From: Natrinema hispanicum
GTDB lineage: Archaea > Halobacteriota > Halobacteria > Halobacteriales > Natrialbaceae
Direction: 5' to 3'
Length of the DNA: 64,000 nucleotides
Assembly (NCBI RefSeq): GCF_900111485.1
Contig: NZ_FOIC01000003.1
Location: forward strand, 186,001 to 250,000
Part shown: positions 43,967-53,147 of the stretch, one piece after another
Layout: the number at the start of each line of letters is the position of its first letter
Position numbering within the stretch: position 1 is the stretch's first letter
The notes under the pieces: generated by a model
The model's input: the letters and a program-made list of their open reading frames with translations, nothing else
What the model was told of the DNA's origin: nothing
Database searches by the model: none
Translations under genes and position numbers: made by a program

Positions 43967-45334
43967 TCACGCTGTCGAGAACGAATCGATCTGTTTCGCC
44001 TGTTCGGCACGCCGCTTGATCCCCGTGAGCATCTTCCGTTCCATGACGAAGTGCGCTGGCTCCCAGAAGAGGTAGTTGGTGATCGTGCGAAGCGGCGACC
44101 CCTCCGTGAACGGGCCGATCGACGACTGTCGCGGCTTCGATCGCATGCGTGCGAACAGCCGCGTCGTGTCCTCGTCGATCGACTCGAGGACGAACGCCCA
44201 TGTCCACGCCGGCGATTCGCCGGGCGGCCTGAGAACGAGCGCTCGCTCGGGGTCGAGATGCGCCACCGTCGGTGCCGATTCGGGTGAGGAGCCGGGATAG
44301 TCTTCAGGTGCCAGCCTGATGGTGTCACCCTCCTCGAGGTCCTGGAGTTCCGGCACGATTCGATCGACGGTGTGAATGTCGGCACCAACGGCGTTCTCGA
44401 GCCAGTCGTAGCTGTAGAAGCCGCCGCGACCCTGACCGAGCTGGACGAGCCACGGCCAGACCGCTTCAGTTGGGGCATCGATCTCGATCGCGTGGGTGAC
44501 CAGGTCCGTCGCGTCCGGGAGCAGATCGTCACCGGGCAGGGGTGCCTCGACGTCGCTTGCAGGGACTCCCCAGCGACGGTGCCAGGGCCGAACCCCGAAG
44601 TGGTACGTGGCCACGAGGACAAGCATGGCCGTTGCGATGCGTCGGCTGCTCGGCCCGTTCGAATGAGCACGATTGTCCACATCGGCACTGGGCTCCGTCG
44701 CGTCCCGACTCGCCTGTCTCTCCGCATCAGCTTTGATGCGCTCGAGTACGCGTGACATCAGGTAGCCTGCGAACGGCCTGATGACCCGCCAGTACCATCG
44801 GAAGTTGCGGCGGGCGCGTTCGTCGGTCGTCGCCGTCCGCGCCTCGTAGGACAGCAGCGTCCGCCCCTCGCCGACCGATCGGACGGAGAGACTGATCGCG
44901 AGTTTCGCATAGCCCGGCTCGTCGAACGCCGCAAACGCGTCCGGCTCGAGCTGTCGCCACTCGATTGCCGGCTGCCAGAATTTTCCGACCGCACCGAAGA
45001 CGAACTCCTCGCCGGGCGCGTCCTCAAGATGCAGCCACTCATCGGTCTTTGACACGTCGATGAACCGAAGCTGCTCGGGTTCCGGTTCCCCGGAGACACC
45101 CCGAAGACGCTGTGACACCACCATCGGGGCGGTTCGCAAGCGCTCGAGGGCGCGGACGATCGGCCCGGTGTCCAGCAGATCAGCGGTGAGCATTGCGTCG
45201 TAGGTCGTCTCGGGATCGGCGTCCACGACGGCGTGTCGGACCACCGTGACGTCGAACTCGGGCAGGTGCCGATCGATCAGCATCGAGGTATCGGCCTCGG
45301 TCGACGCACTGCTTCCGAACGCGGGTCCCATCAT
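43967..45334 (-). CDS. two tandem SRPBCC-fold domains with a central membrane helix
   Basis: A 455-residue protein. Two lipid/ligand-binding SRPBCC domains are visible: about 28-200 (DVTVVRHAVVDADPETTYD and FAGYLMSRVLERIKADAE) and about 280-450 (HAIEIDAPTEAVWPWLVQLG through FVMERKMLTGIKRRAEQ). The second ends in the same helix pattern as the first. A hydrophobic segment near 230-250 (IATAMLVLVATYHFG) separates them. Such domains usually bind hydrophobic ligands. The fusion is unusual, and no ligand can be named. Confidence 0.75.
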   Translation of the reverse strand: MMGPAFGSSASTEADTSMLIDRHLPEFDVTVVRHAVVDADPETTYDAMLTADLLDTGPIVRALERLRTAPMVVSQRLRGVSGEPEPEQLRFIDVSKTDEWLHLEDAPGEEFVFGAVGKFWQPAIEWRQLEPDAFAAFDEPGYAKLAISLSVRSVGEGRTLLSYEARTATTDERARRNFRWYWRVIRPFAGYLMSRVLERIKADAERQASRDATEPSADVDNRAHSNGPSSRRIATAMLVLVATYHFGVRPWHRRWGVPASDVEAPLPGDDLLPDATDLVTHAIEIDAPTEAVWPWLVQLGQGRGGFYSYDWLENAVGADIHTVDRIVPELQDLEEGDTIRLAPEDYPGSSPESAPTVAHLDPERALVLRPPGESPAWTWAFVLESIDEDTTRLFARMRSKPRQSSIGPFTEGSPLRTITNYLFWEPAHFVMERKMLTGIKRRAEQAKQIDSFSTA

Positions 45335-45489
45335 TGCTCCGTGTTCATGTCCAACGGCAACCGTAATAGAAGGTGACCTGAGACCGGCCGTGGTGTGCTG
45401 GCAGGATCATACGGACTGCTGTCAGTGGGTTTCTGCGCACTCGCGGCCCACCATGCGAGTGCGCCGGGAACTCGGGGCAACAACCCGTA

Positions 45490-45660
45490 TCAGAGCGTTT
45501 CGATATACGGTTCGATGTCTTCGTCGGAGACGTCACGGCCGTGGACATCCTTCAGATGAGACCGTGCAGCCTCGTATATCGACTCCTCGAACTCGCTGTA
45601 GACGACCACGTCGCAATCCGCAACGTCACGACACTCGAATCGATACCGTTCCGTGACCAT
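45490..45660 (-). CDS. DUF1059 small protein
   Basis: A 56-residue protein with the DUF1059 pattern: RYRFECRDVADCDVVVYSE, then SHLKDVHGRDVSDEDIEPY. Two cysteines lie at residues 10 and 16 and a histidine at 40. The domain is known only as a conserved small protein. It occupies an otherwise empty gap and has no clear TATA box. The antisense frame is not convincing. Confidence 0.75.
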   Translation of the reverse strand: MVTERYRFECRDVADCDVVVYSEFEESIYEAARSHLKDVHGRDVSDEDIEPYIETL

Positions 45661-45764
45661 GTGTGAGAGACCAGCGCAAGCGCCATGTAGCTGCTGCCCG
45701 CACGAGCGTGGGACGCCTACGACCGCCCACGCAGCATTTGTGCACTGCTCACGAGTGACAGCAC

Positions 45765-46520
45765 ATGGTGGAGACGGAGGCTGTGATCTCGATTCTCGCT
45801 GGTGGCGTCACCGCGCTATTCGCCGTCTTCCTCACGTTCTACCTGCGGAATCAGTGGCAGGAAATTCAGTCGCTGCGGGCGATCCAGACCGAACTCGAGC
45901 AAAACACCGAACGAATGCGGGATCTCGCCACGCTCCTCACGGGCGACTTGCAGCGCCAGCAGGTTGACCTGCCGATTGAGGTTCCTCCGGGAACGAGACT
46001 GGAGATCAGATACGTCGTCTCGTTTCCGAGTTCCCTCTCGACGACGGCGTTTGACCAAGTAAAGCACACTGGCATGTTCCTTCGCCTCTCGCCCGACGTT
46101 CGCCGTTCGCTGCTCGGGGTCTACGATACGATCGACCGGATCAACCGGCTGCGACAGCACAGAGAACGCCTTCACTTCGACGATATCGGGAACGTCCACA
46201 TCGTCATCGACCCCTCCGAACTGGACATCGAACCGGACACGTCCGTCTCCGAAACGGATCTCCCGGCGGAGACCCGACAACGGCTCTCGGATCTTCGTCA
46301 GCTGCGCCGCGCCATGAAAGAGGTGAATCGATCGATTCTGCGCCTCATCGCGTCGATCGCCTCGCCAGCGATGATCGACGAGCTCGACCTCGAGCCGTTC
46401 GTCGAGCGCGGGCGCGACTCGAGGGTCGAATCACCGCCTTCCGACGGCGTGGATCTCGAGGAACTGCGCTCGATCCTCAACGACGTCGAGCAGCACTCGG
46501 TTTGGTCCCGATTTATGTAG
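45765..46520 (+). CDS. membrane-anchored protein with helical cytoplasmic region, unknown
   Basis: A 251-residue protein with one N-terminal helix (ILAGGVTALFAVFLTFYL) followed by a likely coiled-coil start (NQWQEIQSLRAIQTELEQNT). A mixed alpha/beta region and further charged helices follow. No domain was recognised. No TATA box was identified with certainty. Confidence 0.65.
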   Translation: MVETEAVISILAGGVTALFAVFLTFYLRNQWQEIQSLRAIQTELEQNTERMRDLATLLTGDLQRQQVDLPIEVPPGTRLEIRYVVSFPSSLSTTAFDQVKHTGMFLRLSPDVRRSLLGVYDTIDRINRLRQHRERLHFDDIGNVHIVIDPSELDIEPDTSVSETDLPAETRQRLSDLRQLRRAMKEVNRSILRLIASIASPAMIDELDLEPFVERGRDSRVESPPSDGVDLEELRSILNDVEQHSVWSRFM

Positions 46521-46571
46521 GATGATTATCCGTCACATCAGAGATGTTGTGCCCCTAGTGGAGGCTATGAT

Positions 46572-46829
46572 TTACTCGCCGTGCTCCGACAGAGTCACAT
46601 CACAGCACTGGGAGCAGAAGGTTAGCCCGCTCCCGTTCGCTGCTTCAGGAACAAACACAGTTGCAAGGGCACCAAACGGAACGTCGCTCCCACTATGGAT
46701 TTGTGGACACGTCGGGTCTTCATGATATATTCTATCTTGATCGCCTTGCAGTTCGTAGGTACAGATGAAGTATCGCTTGTGGTTTATTTGAGGAGCACCC
46801 ATGTCAAGATCGGCATCATTGAAGTCCAT
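46572..46829 (-). CDS. 85-residue cysteine-containing protein, unknown function
   Basis: The protein has spaced cysteines (FICTYEL, PTCPQIH and FCSQCCD), which suggests a small zinc- or iron-binding fold. A minus-strand TATTTATT at about 46855-46862 lies about 30 bp before the ATG, supporting expression. Base composition is lower in GC than the surroundings, hinting at later acquisition. Confidence 0.6.
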   Translation of the reverse strand: MDFNDADLDMGAPQINHKRYFICTYELQGDQDRIYHEDPTCPQIHSGSDVPFGALATVFVPEAANGSGLTFCSQCCDVTLSEHGE

Positions 46830-46938
46830 TCTAAGAACATTTTCAGTAAATTAGAATAAATACCTAATGGCGCTAACTGGAATTGTCAGATCTTTCCTCT
46901 CCTAATGTTTAAAATTCTCCACAGCCAATCTGTATTGT

Positions 46939-47115
46939 GTGAGATCAACCGGAATCACTACATCGCTCATTATTTGGACCGCAGCATTCGTCGGTATCTA
47001 TGTGCTCTCCGCGATCCCCGGTTCGGCTAAGTACAAGGCCACGATCGGCGGCCTCATCGTTGTTGCCGCCGTCCTATTCACCACCGTATTGAGTCTTGGC
47101 AGCCCCCAGCGCTAA
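46939..47115 (+). CDS. 58-residue two-helix membrane protein
   Basis: A GTG-started frame giving two hydrophobic helices (SLIIWTAAFVGIYVLSAI and ATIGGLIVVAAVLFTTVLSL) joined by PGSAKYK. TGTTTAAAATTC at 46903-46914 lies about 30 bp before the GTG, a good TATA position for a leaderless transcript. No family recognised. Confidence 0.55.
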   Translation: MRSTGITTSLIIWTAAFVGIYVLSAIPGSAKYKATIGGLIVVAAVLFTTVLSLGSPQR

Positions 47116-47317
47116 CCGAGATCATTACTTTCGAATGATATCCGCAGACAGATTTGTCGGAGTGGGGAATATAGTGTCAGAGATTGGGCCTCGGCACTCA
47201 TAGGGCTCGTCACGACCGGATGCCGAGTCCGGCTCGGAGCGGGTGCATCGTCATCGGCCATGCGAACGTAACGCCGTCGCTCCAAAGACGGTTTGGATTC
47301 GACAGAACAGGATTCCC

Positions 47318-47548
47318 TTATGCCGCTTCGTCGGTTGTTCCGGGCGCAAACGCCGCGTTCCACTCGTCGACCAGGTTCTCGAGTCGCGCCCGGTTCTGAT
47401 AGGAGAACATCCGGGGGGCGCGGTCGGTCGCCGTTCGCGGGTCCTCGAGCGGGGTCGTGGTCGTGCTCGCGGGTGTCGCTCGCGTTCGGTCGGTCGTCGG
47501 TTCGGGCTCGGGGTCGGGCTCGGATCGGGTCAGGTATTCTGTGTGCAT
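47318..47548 (-). CDS. 76-residue hypothetical protein
   Basis: A short frame with a low-complexity N-terminal half (EPDPEPEP, ASTTTTPLEDP) and a more ordered tail, FSYQNRARLENLVDEWNAAF. A strong minus-strand TTTTATAAC box at about 47651-47659 lies 100 bp upstream, so a leadered transcript is possible. No family recognised; coding status uncertain. Confidence 0.4.
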   Translation of the reverse strand: MHTEYLTRSEPDPEPEPTTDRTRATPASTTTTPLEDPRTATDRAPRMFSYQNRARLENLVDEWNAAFAPGTTDEAA

Positions 47549-47940
47549 GTCGGTCGGGTGGAAATGTCGTCGAAATCGGTACTGGTCGGCAATGAACTCA
47601 GGCTGCTACGTGTACGACCGACATCTGTACACCCTCATACCGCCCCCATGGTTATAAAAGTTCATGATAAACCTCATCTCGAGCAAATGGTGTCAGAAAT
47701 CAACTACCATGGTAGAAGATGTCACTGTCGGGATAGCAGTCGAGCCGCGTTCGGGACTGGGAGGTGGCCGACTGGAATCGATGCGATGGCCGTGACGAGC
47801 GAGTCGCTGCCGCCGTAACGGACGTCGGTTTCGTGGGGCTGGCGCGAAACGAGGCCGACTATTTTCCAGGGCGTCTCGCGAGCCGAGGTTCCGGGCAGGC
47901 AGGGCTGACGCTTTTCTCGGTCGCCGTCGACGATCCCACT
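47549..47940. other. intergenic region with two-sided TATA-like sequence
   Basis: These 392 bp carry no supported gene. GGTTATAAAAG at 47650-47660 reads as a TATA box on either strand. To the right it would start a transcript near 47685 that has only a 28-codon frame from ATG 47709. To the left it could serve the 76-residue gene. Confidence 0.45.
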
Positions 47941-48342
47941 GTGTCGACCGTTCCACCGGAGGCAGAACGATTGCTCGAGCGCGAGCCGCTGATGGCCCAT
48001 CTGGGAACCTGCGTCGAGGGGCGACCCCACGTCGCGCCGGTCTGGTATCGATACGCCGACGGGGTCGTCGAGATCGTGACGACGGGCCGAAAGCTGGCGA
48101 ACATCAGGCAGAATCCGCGGGTTTCTCTCTCGATTCAGAAAGACATGGCAGGACAGGCACGCTGGATGGTGTCGCTACTCGGAACCGCGACGGTGATCGA
48201 CGACGAGGACGAAACCGCTGCTGCTCGCCGCCGGATCAACGAGAAGTACGGTGCGGGACCTGATGCCTACGCCGAAAACACGCTAGTTCGAGTCGAGGTT
48301 GGCTCGGCGACCTACCGGACCTACGACGACGAGATCGAGTAA
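47941..48342 (+). CDS. PPOX-type F420/flavin-binding protein
   Basis: A 133-residue split-barrel protein with the segments MAHLGTCVEGRPHVAPVWYR and GRKLANIRQNPRVSLSIQK, typical of F420- or FMN-dependent pyridoxamine-oxidase-like proteins. The GTG at 47941 is chosen because CGCTTTTC about 27 bp upstream can serve as TATA and the domain begins here; an in-frame ATG at 47764 would add 59 implausible residues. Confidence 0.8.
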   Translation: MSTVPPEAERLLEREPLMAHLGTCVEGRPHVAPVWYRYADGVVEIVTTGRKLANIRQNPRVSLSIQKDMAGQARWMVSLLGTATVIDDEDETAAARRRINEKYGAGPDAYAENTLVRVEVGSATYRTYDDEIE

Positions 48343-48364
48343 CGCTCGTCCGACTGCGCTCGCT

Positions 48365-49420
48365 TCAGTTCTCGAGTCGTTCGCGTGCGGCCGCGACGAC
48401 GAGCGGAAGCGTGATCGTCGCATCGGCGTAGACCGAGACGTTCTCGGCGTCTTTCTCGAGTTTGCCCCACGAGCGGGCCTCGTCTAAGGTTGCACCAGAG
48501 AGCCCGCCGGTCTGTTGGGGGTCCATCGTCAGTTGGACGGCGTAGTCGTAGGCATCGGGCGAGACGAGCATCGTCTGGAGGGTGAAGTTCTTCGGGACGC
48601 CGCCGCCGACGACGAACGCGGCGGCCTCGTCGGCGTGGTAGGCGATGTCCGTCAGCGGCGTCATGTCGGCCAGCGCGTCCAGCGAGAAGTCCGATGTTTG
48701 GGAGTACATCCACGCCTGCAGGCCCAGCACGGAGTCCTGGACGGCGGGACAGTAGATCGGCACGTCGTTTTCGTAGGCTGCGGCGGCGATGCCGGGATCT
48801 TCGTGGACGTCGTCGCGTTCGTTCACCTCGGCGTTGGCCCGACCGAGCTCCTCGGTGAGCCGCTGGATCGAGACGACGCCCTCCGCCTCGAGGGTGGGGA
48901 AGACCTCCTCGCGCAGGTGCGATTCGAACGTCGCGAAAAACTCCTGTGGGAGATAGACGTTGTAGATGCGGTCGACACCCTCGTCGCGCAGTTGTTCGTC
49001 GTGTTCGCGTTCGGTTTTGTCTTCGGCCGTCACCTCGCCGTGGTGGTGTTTGCCGCCGATGGCCTCGATGGCGTCGTGGGTGAGGTTCGCCCCCGTCGTG
49101 ACCAACACGTCGATGTAGCCGTCGCGGATGAGATCGGCGACGATCGCTCGCATGCCGGTCGGCACCATCGCGCCCGCGAGGCTGAAGAAGACGGTCACGT
49201 CGTCGTCGAACATCGCTTCGGTGATGTCGACGGCCTCGTGGAGGTTCGCCGCGCCGACGCCAGCATTACCATACTCGTCGGCGAGGTCGCCGACCGTCAT
49301 CCCGGCTCGGACTTCGGCGTGGCCGATCGGATCGTGCGAGAAGGTCTCACGCTCAGGCTCGTGGTGGCCGTCCGCGTCGCCGTCGGCGGCGTCACTGTCG
49401 TGATCGTGCTCGTCGCTCAT
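48365..49420 (-). CDS. dys: deoxyhypusine synthase
   Basis: A 351-residue enzyme that transfers the aminobutyl group of spermidine (agmatine-derived in some archaea) to a lysine of aIF5A. The N-terminus is acidic and His/Asp-rich. NAD-binding segments (FFSLAGAMVPTGMRAIV, LVTTGANLTHD) and the active-site lysine in VVGGGVPKNF are all present. An upstream extension of the frame to 49561 is unlikely. The neighbour is the NIF3 gene on the same strand, 95 bp apart. Confidence 0.92.
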   Translation of the reverse strand: MSDEHDHDSDAADGDADGHHEPERETFSHDPIGHAEVRAGMTVGDLADEYGNAGVGAANLHEAVDITEAMFDDDVTVFFSLAGAMVPTGMRAIVADLIRDGYIDVLVTTGANLTHDAIEAIGGKHHHGEVTAEDKTEREHDEQLRDEGVDRIYNVYLPQEFFATFESHLREEVFPTLEAEGVVSIQRLTEELGRANAEVNERDDVHEDPGIAAAAYENDVPIYCPAVQDSVLGLQAWMYSQTSDFSLDALADMTPLTDIAYHADEAAAFVVGGGVPKNFTLQTMLVSPDAYDYAVQLTMDPQQTGGLSGATLDEARSWGKLEKDAENVSVYADATITLPLVVAAARERLEN

Positions 49421-49515
49421 GTTCTCGCATGCGCGAGCCACCGGTTTGAACGTCGCGGTCTCGCACGCGAGCGGGTCAGGCACAGGTGTTGCCCCACTGG
49501 TCCAGTGGGCGGCGC

Positions 49516-50283
49516 TTACAGTCCCGTCGGTACGTCGAGGAACGTCGTCTCGAGCCCCCACTCCTCGATAACCTCCTGCAGCGACCAGACGCCGAACGTC
49601 TCGGTCGCGTAGTGGCCTGCAAGGAAGACGTGAATGCCCGCTTCCTTGGCTTCGTGGTAGACTTTCCCTTTCCCTTCGCCGGTCACCAGCGCGTCCGCGC
49701 CGGCCGCGACAGCCTCGTCGAGCCAGTCGACCCCGCTGCCGGTGACGATCGCCACGTCCTCGATCTCGTCGGGGCCGAAATCGAGCACTGGAACGGGCCG
49801 GCCGCCCGTGTCGAGGTCAGCCTCGAGGCGCTCGCGCAACTCGTCGGGGCTGTAGGGGTCGGGTGCCGCCCCGAGCTGACCGATATACTCGGGACCGAGT
49901 TCGCCAAACGGCGTGCGATCCTCGAGCTCGAGCACGTCGGCGACACCGGCAGCGTTGCCCAGTTCTTGGTGGCCATCGAGCGGCAGGTGTGAGACGTACA
50001 GCGCGAGGTCGTGCTCGAGCAGCGGCGCGAGTCGGTCGTAGGTCTGGCCGGTGATGCGGTCGATCCCGCCCCACGAGAGGCCGTGGTGGACGACCAGCAG
50101 GTCCGCGTCGGCTGCAATCGCCTTCTCGAACGTCTCGCGGACGCCATCGACGGCGAACGCCACGTGCTCGATGTCGGCTTCGTCCGGGCCGACCTGCAGG
50201 CCGTTCGCGCTCGCATCGAGGTCGGCGTAGTCTGCAGTTCGGAGCTCTTCGTCGAGTCGGTCGACGACGCGCGAGAGTTGCAT
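49516..50283 (-). CDS. NIF3-like dinuclear metal-centre protein
   Basis: A 255-residue protein of the NIF3/YbgI family. Metal ligands are in LLVVHHGLSWGG and GHYATETFG (with the GEGKGKVYHEA segment before it). Members form hexamers with a dimetal site; GTP cyclohydrolase-like activity has been reported for some, but the cell role is unclear. Confidence 0.88.
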   Translation of the reverse strand: MQLSRVVDRLDEELRTADYADLDASANGLQVGPDEADIEHVAFAVDGVRETFEKAIAADADLLVVHHGLSWGGIDRITGQTYDRLAPLLEHDLALYVSHLPLDGHQELGNAAGVADVLELEDRTPFGELGPEYIGQLGAAPDPYSPDELRERLEADLDTGGRPVPVLDFGPDEIEDVAIVTGSGVDWLDEAVAAGADALVTGEGKGKVYHEAKEAGIHVFLAGHYATETFGVWSLQEVIEEWGLETTFLDVPTGL

Positions 50284-50397
50284 GGTCGGCTCTTGTGCGA
50301 CGGTTGCCTTGTAACCGAGTGCTTCATCCCGTCGGCCGAATGTATCAGTGCCGGCGACTCGAGCGTGCGTCGGTTCGAACCAAAAAACGGGCTTGGG

Positions 50398-52872
50398 CTA
50401 CATGAGGTAGAACAGCGGGAACAGAATCACCCAGACGATGTCGACGAAGTGCCAGTAGAGCCCGAAGTACTCGACCGGTCGGTCGTCCTCGAGATAGGCG
50501 TTGACGGTCAGGACTCGGTAGACCATGAACCCGGCGATGAGCAAGCCGAGAATGACGTGGAAGGCGTGCAGGCCCGTGGTCACGAAGTACATCGAGTACT
50601 CGAGGTCGGTAAACCAGTAGATGTCGTGGGCGAACTCCTGGCTCCACTCATAGCCCTTGACCGCGAGGAACGTGAGTCCGAGTGCCAGCGTCGCGCCCAG
50701 CGACGCCAGCAGGCCGCGTTTGTTTCCGCGTTCGGCCATGGTCAACGCGAGGACGACCGTGAAACTCGAGGTCAACAGCACGTAGGTGTTGACCAGTCCA
50801 ACGATCGCAGATGGTGGAACGGGTTCGATCTGGCCCCACCCCGTGCTGAGTCGCATGAAGACGTAGCCGCCGATGACGGCTCCGAAGACGACAACGTCCG
50901 ACGCGAGGAAGAACCAGACACCCATCTTGGTCGTGTCGACGCCCTCGAACGGCCAGCGTTCGGCGATCTCCATCTCCGGTGCGTGGAACTGCTCACGGCC
51001 GTACTCGAAGAGCGTGTATCCGAGGATGCCGACGCCGACGACCGAAAGCACGGGATAGAGAATATTCGGCCCACTCGGTGGCGGGAACCCGGCGAACTCC
51101 GCCCCGCGTGCGGTTGCGAACTCGGCGACGAAGGGAGTTAGCCCCGACAGTCCGAGGAAGGTAACGAACATCCCGATCCCGATCCCGAATGGCCAGATAC
51201 TCGCGTGATCCTCGTGTTCGGTCTCGAGCGATTCGGCCTGTCCCGTCCGGCCGTGGGCAACCGCACCGCCATCGGTCGCGGTCGTGTCGTCGACGAACTC
51301 GAGGCTTCCGCTGGCGTAGCTGGGCCGATTGGGCCAGTTTTCCAGCGGCGGGGGCGAAGTCGTTGCCCACTCGGCAGTGCGTGCGAACTGCCACGGATTG
51401 TCGGGTGCGTCCGGTCCCGAGCGGATGCTCTGTGCCAGCGTGATGAAGACCAGCAGGATCGACAGGGCGAGGACGAACGCGCCGACGGTCGCGAGCTGCT
51501 GGTAGAGCTGTGCGCCTTCGTTGTAGTGGAAGACCCGGCGGGGCGTCTCCCAGGCCAGAAACATCGGGAAGTACAGCAGGTTGAAGCCGACGAAGTAGAC
51601 GGCGAAGCTGAGCTTCCCCAATCGTTCGTCGTACATCTTCCCGGTGATCTTCGGCCACCAGTAGTAGAGGCCACCGATCAGCGCGGTGACACCGGAGACC
51701 ATCACGTAGTGGAAGTGGGCGACGACCCAGTAGGTGCCCCGAAGTTCGTAGTCGAGGACGACCGCGCCGAGGAAGACGCCGGTGATCCCGCCGAGGATGA
51801 ACAACAGGAGCGCGCCGAGGACAAACAGGAACGGCGTCGTAAACCGCACTCGACCTTTGACCATCGTATAGATCATCGAAAAGACCATCAGGTCGAAAGG
51901 CAACGAGATCCCGATCGTCGTCGCCATAAACAGCGTCTTGATCGGGAGGTTGATCGTCGTCAGGAACATGTGGTGCATCCAGACCAAAAACGACTGAATC
52001 GCGACCAGCACCATCGCGATGATGACCCACTTGCGCCCGACCAGCCGGCGACCAGTAAAGGTCTGGACGACTTCGAGCATGATCCCCAGCGCGGGGAAGA
52101 AGACGATGTACACCTCCGGATGGCCGAAAAACCAGAAGATATGCGCCCACAGCAGGCTCGAGCCATCAGCCGTCGAGGAGAGATACTGGGTGAGAAAGAG
52201 CCGGTCGGAGAGCATGAGAATCAGCGCGGCAAGCAGCGCTGCGAAGGCAAACAGCATCATCCAGACGGTCAGCAGCGTCCCCCACGTAAACAGCGGCATG
52301 TTCCAGAGTCCCATCCCCTCAGCGCGACAGCAGTGGATCGTCGTCAAGAAGTTTACCGAGCCAAGGGTAACGGACATGACAAACAGCGTCAGCGCGAGGA
52401 TCGTCGTGTTCCCGCCCATCGTCAGCGTGTAGCCGGGGTTGTAGATCGGGACGTTCAGCGGCGCGTACATGTACCAGCCGTTGGCCCACGTCGTCCCCTG
52501 GAAAAAGGACAGTAAGATGAGAATGCCGGAAAAGAGATAAAACCAGTAGCTCAGCGCGTTTAGCCGGGGAAAAGCGAGGTCTTTCGCCCCGATCTGTAAG
52601 GGAACGACATAGTTCGCGAAGGCAAAGCCAAACGGCGAGATAAACCAGAACACCATCAAGAGCCCGTGGACTGACACCGCCTGATTGTACTGCGTGTTCG
52701 TCAGGAAGCCAATCCCGCCCGCTTCCCACAGGTGGATCCGGAACAGCAACGCGAGGACGCCACCGGCGACCAGCAGGAACAGCGCAGTAAACAAGTAGAG
52801 AATCCCAACGTCCTTGTGATTCGTTGTCACCAGCCAGCGCTTGATCGTCGTTCGCGGCGGGAACTCACTCAT
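50398..52872 (-). CDS. coxAC: cytochrome c oxidase, fused subunits I and III
   Basis: An 824-residue membrane protein of the haem-copper oxidase superfamily. The subunit I part (about 1-560) holds the haem ligand in SVHGLLMVFW, the Cu-B/Tyr motif GHPEVYIVFFPALG, the HH pair in WMHHMF, and the haem ligands in VVAHFHYVM. A hydrophilic linker (about 500-570) joins it to subunit III (about 575-824: MGVWFFLASDVVVFG, TGLHAFHVILGLL, YWHFVDIVWV). It is the terminal O2 reductase. No subunit II gene is seen in this window. Confidence 0.93.
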   Translation of the reverse strand: MSEFPPRTTIKRWLVTTNHKDVGILYLFTALFLLVAGGVLALLFRIHLWEAGGIGFLTNTQYNQAVSVHGLLMVFWFISPFGFAFANYVVPLQIGAKDLAFPRLNALSYWFYLFSGILILLSFFQGTTWANGWYMYAPLNVPIYNPGYTLTMGGNTTILALTLFVMSVTLGSVNFLTTIHCCRAEGMGLWNMPLFTWGTLLTVWMMLFAFAALLAALILMLSDRLFLTQYLSSTADGSSLLWAHIFWFFGHPEVYIVFFPALGIMLEVVQTFTGRRLVGRKWVIIAMVLVAIQSFLVWMHHMFLTTINLPIKTLFMATTIGISLPFDLMVFSMIYTMVKGRVRFTTPFLFVLGALLLFILGGITGVFLGAVVLDYELRGTYWVVAHFHYVMVSGVTALIGGLYYWWPKITGKMYDERLGKLSFAVYFVGFNLLYFPMFLAWETPRRVFHYNEGAQLYQQLATVGAFVLALSILLVFITLAQSIRSGPDAPDNPWQFARTAEWATTSPPPLENWPNRPSYASGSLEFVDDTTATDGGAVAHGRTGQAESLETEHEDHASIWPFGIGIGMFVTFLGLSGLTPFVAEFATARGAEFAGFPPPSGPNILYPVLSVVGVGILGYTLFEYGREQFHAPEMEIAERWPFEGVDTTKMGVWFFLASDVVVFGAVIGGYVFMRLSTGWGQIEPVPPSAIVGLVNTYVLLTSSFTVVLALTMAERGNKRGLLASLGATLALGLTFLAVKGYEWSQEFAHDIYWFTDLEYSMYFVTTGLHAFHVILGLLIAGFMVYRVLTVNAYLEDDRPVEYFGLYWHFVDIVWVILFPLFYLM

Positions 52873-53147
52873 CGGTCACCACCCCCACTCCGGGGAGCGC
52901 CCCACACAGCCATCGTCACGTCGGAGACGCTGTGACGAAGCGGTTCGAAACACCGGCCGAGACAGCACCTCGGTACGCGACAGAGATTCATACTCGCCGT
53001 CTTACCACGATAGTAGGTATCAAGGTACACGACGCATCTGCAGGCACTACTTATCGACCGAACCACGCAGTGGCAATCCGACTGGAAGACAAGTGTAATC
53101 GTGACTCAAGCAACGGGAATGCAAGCCGCGGTCCCAAACAGATCGAT

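Noticed and set aside
51205-52515. 436-codon plus-strand frame inside the oxidase gene
   Set aside because: Antisense to conserved haem-copper ligands; its charged, repetitive composition is typical of mirror frames.
52869-53066. 65-codon minus-strand frame overlapping the oxidase start
   Set aside because: The Cys/Arg-rich composition is unlike haloarchaeal proteins and no family match was recognised; it only shares the ATGA overlap by position.
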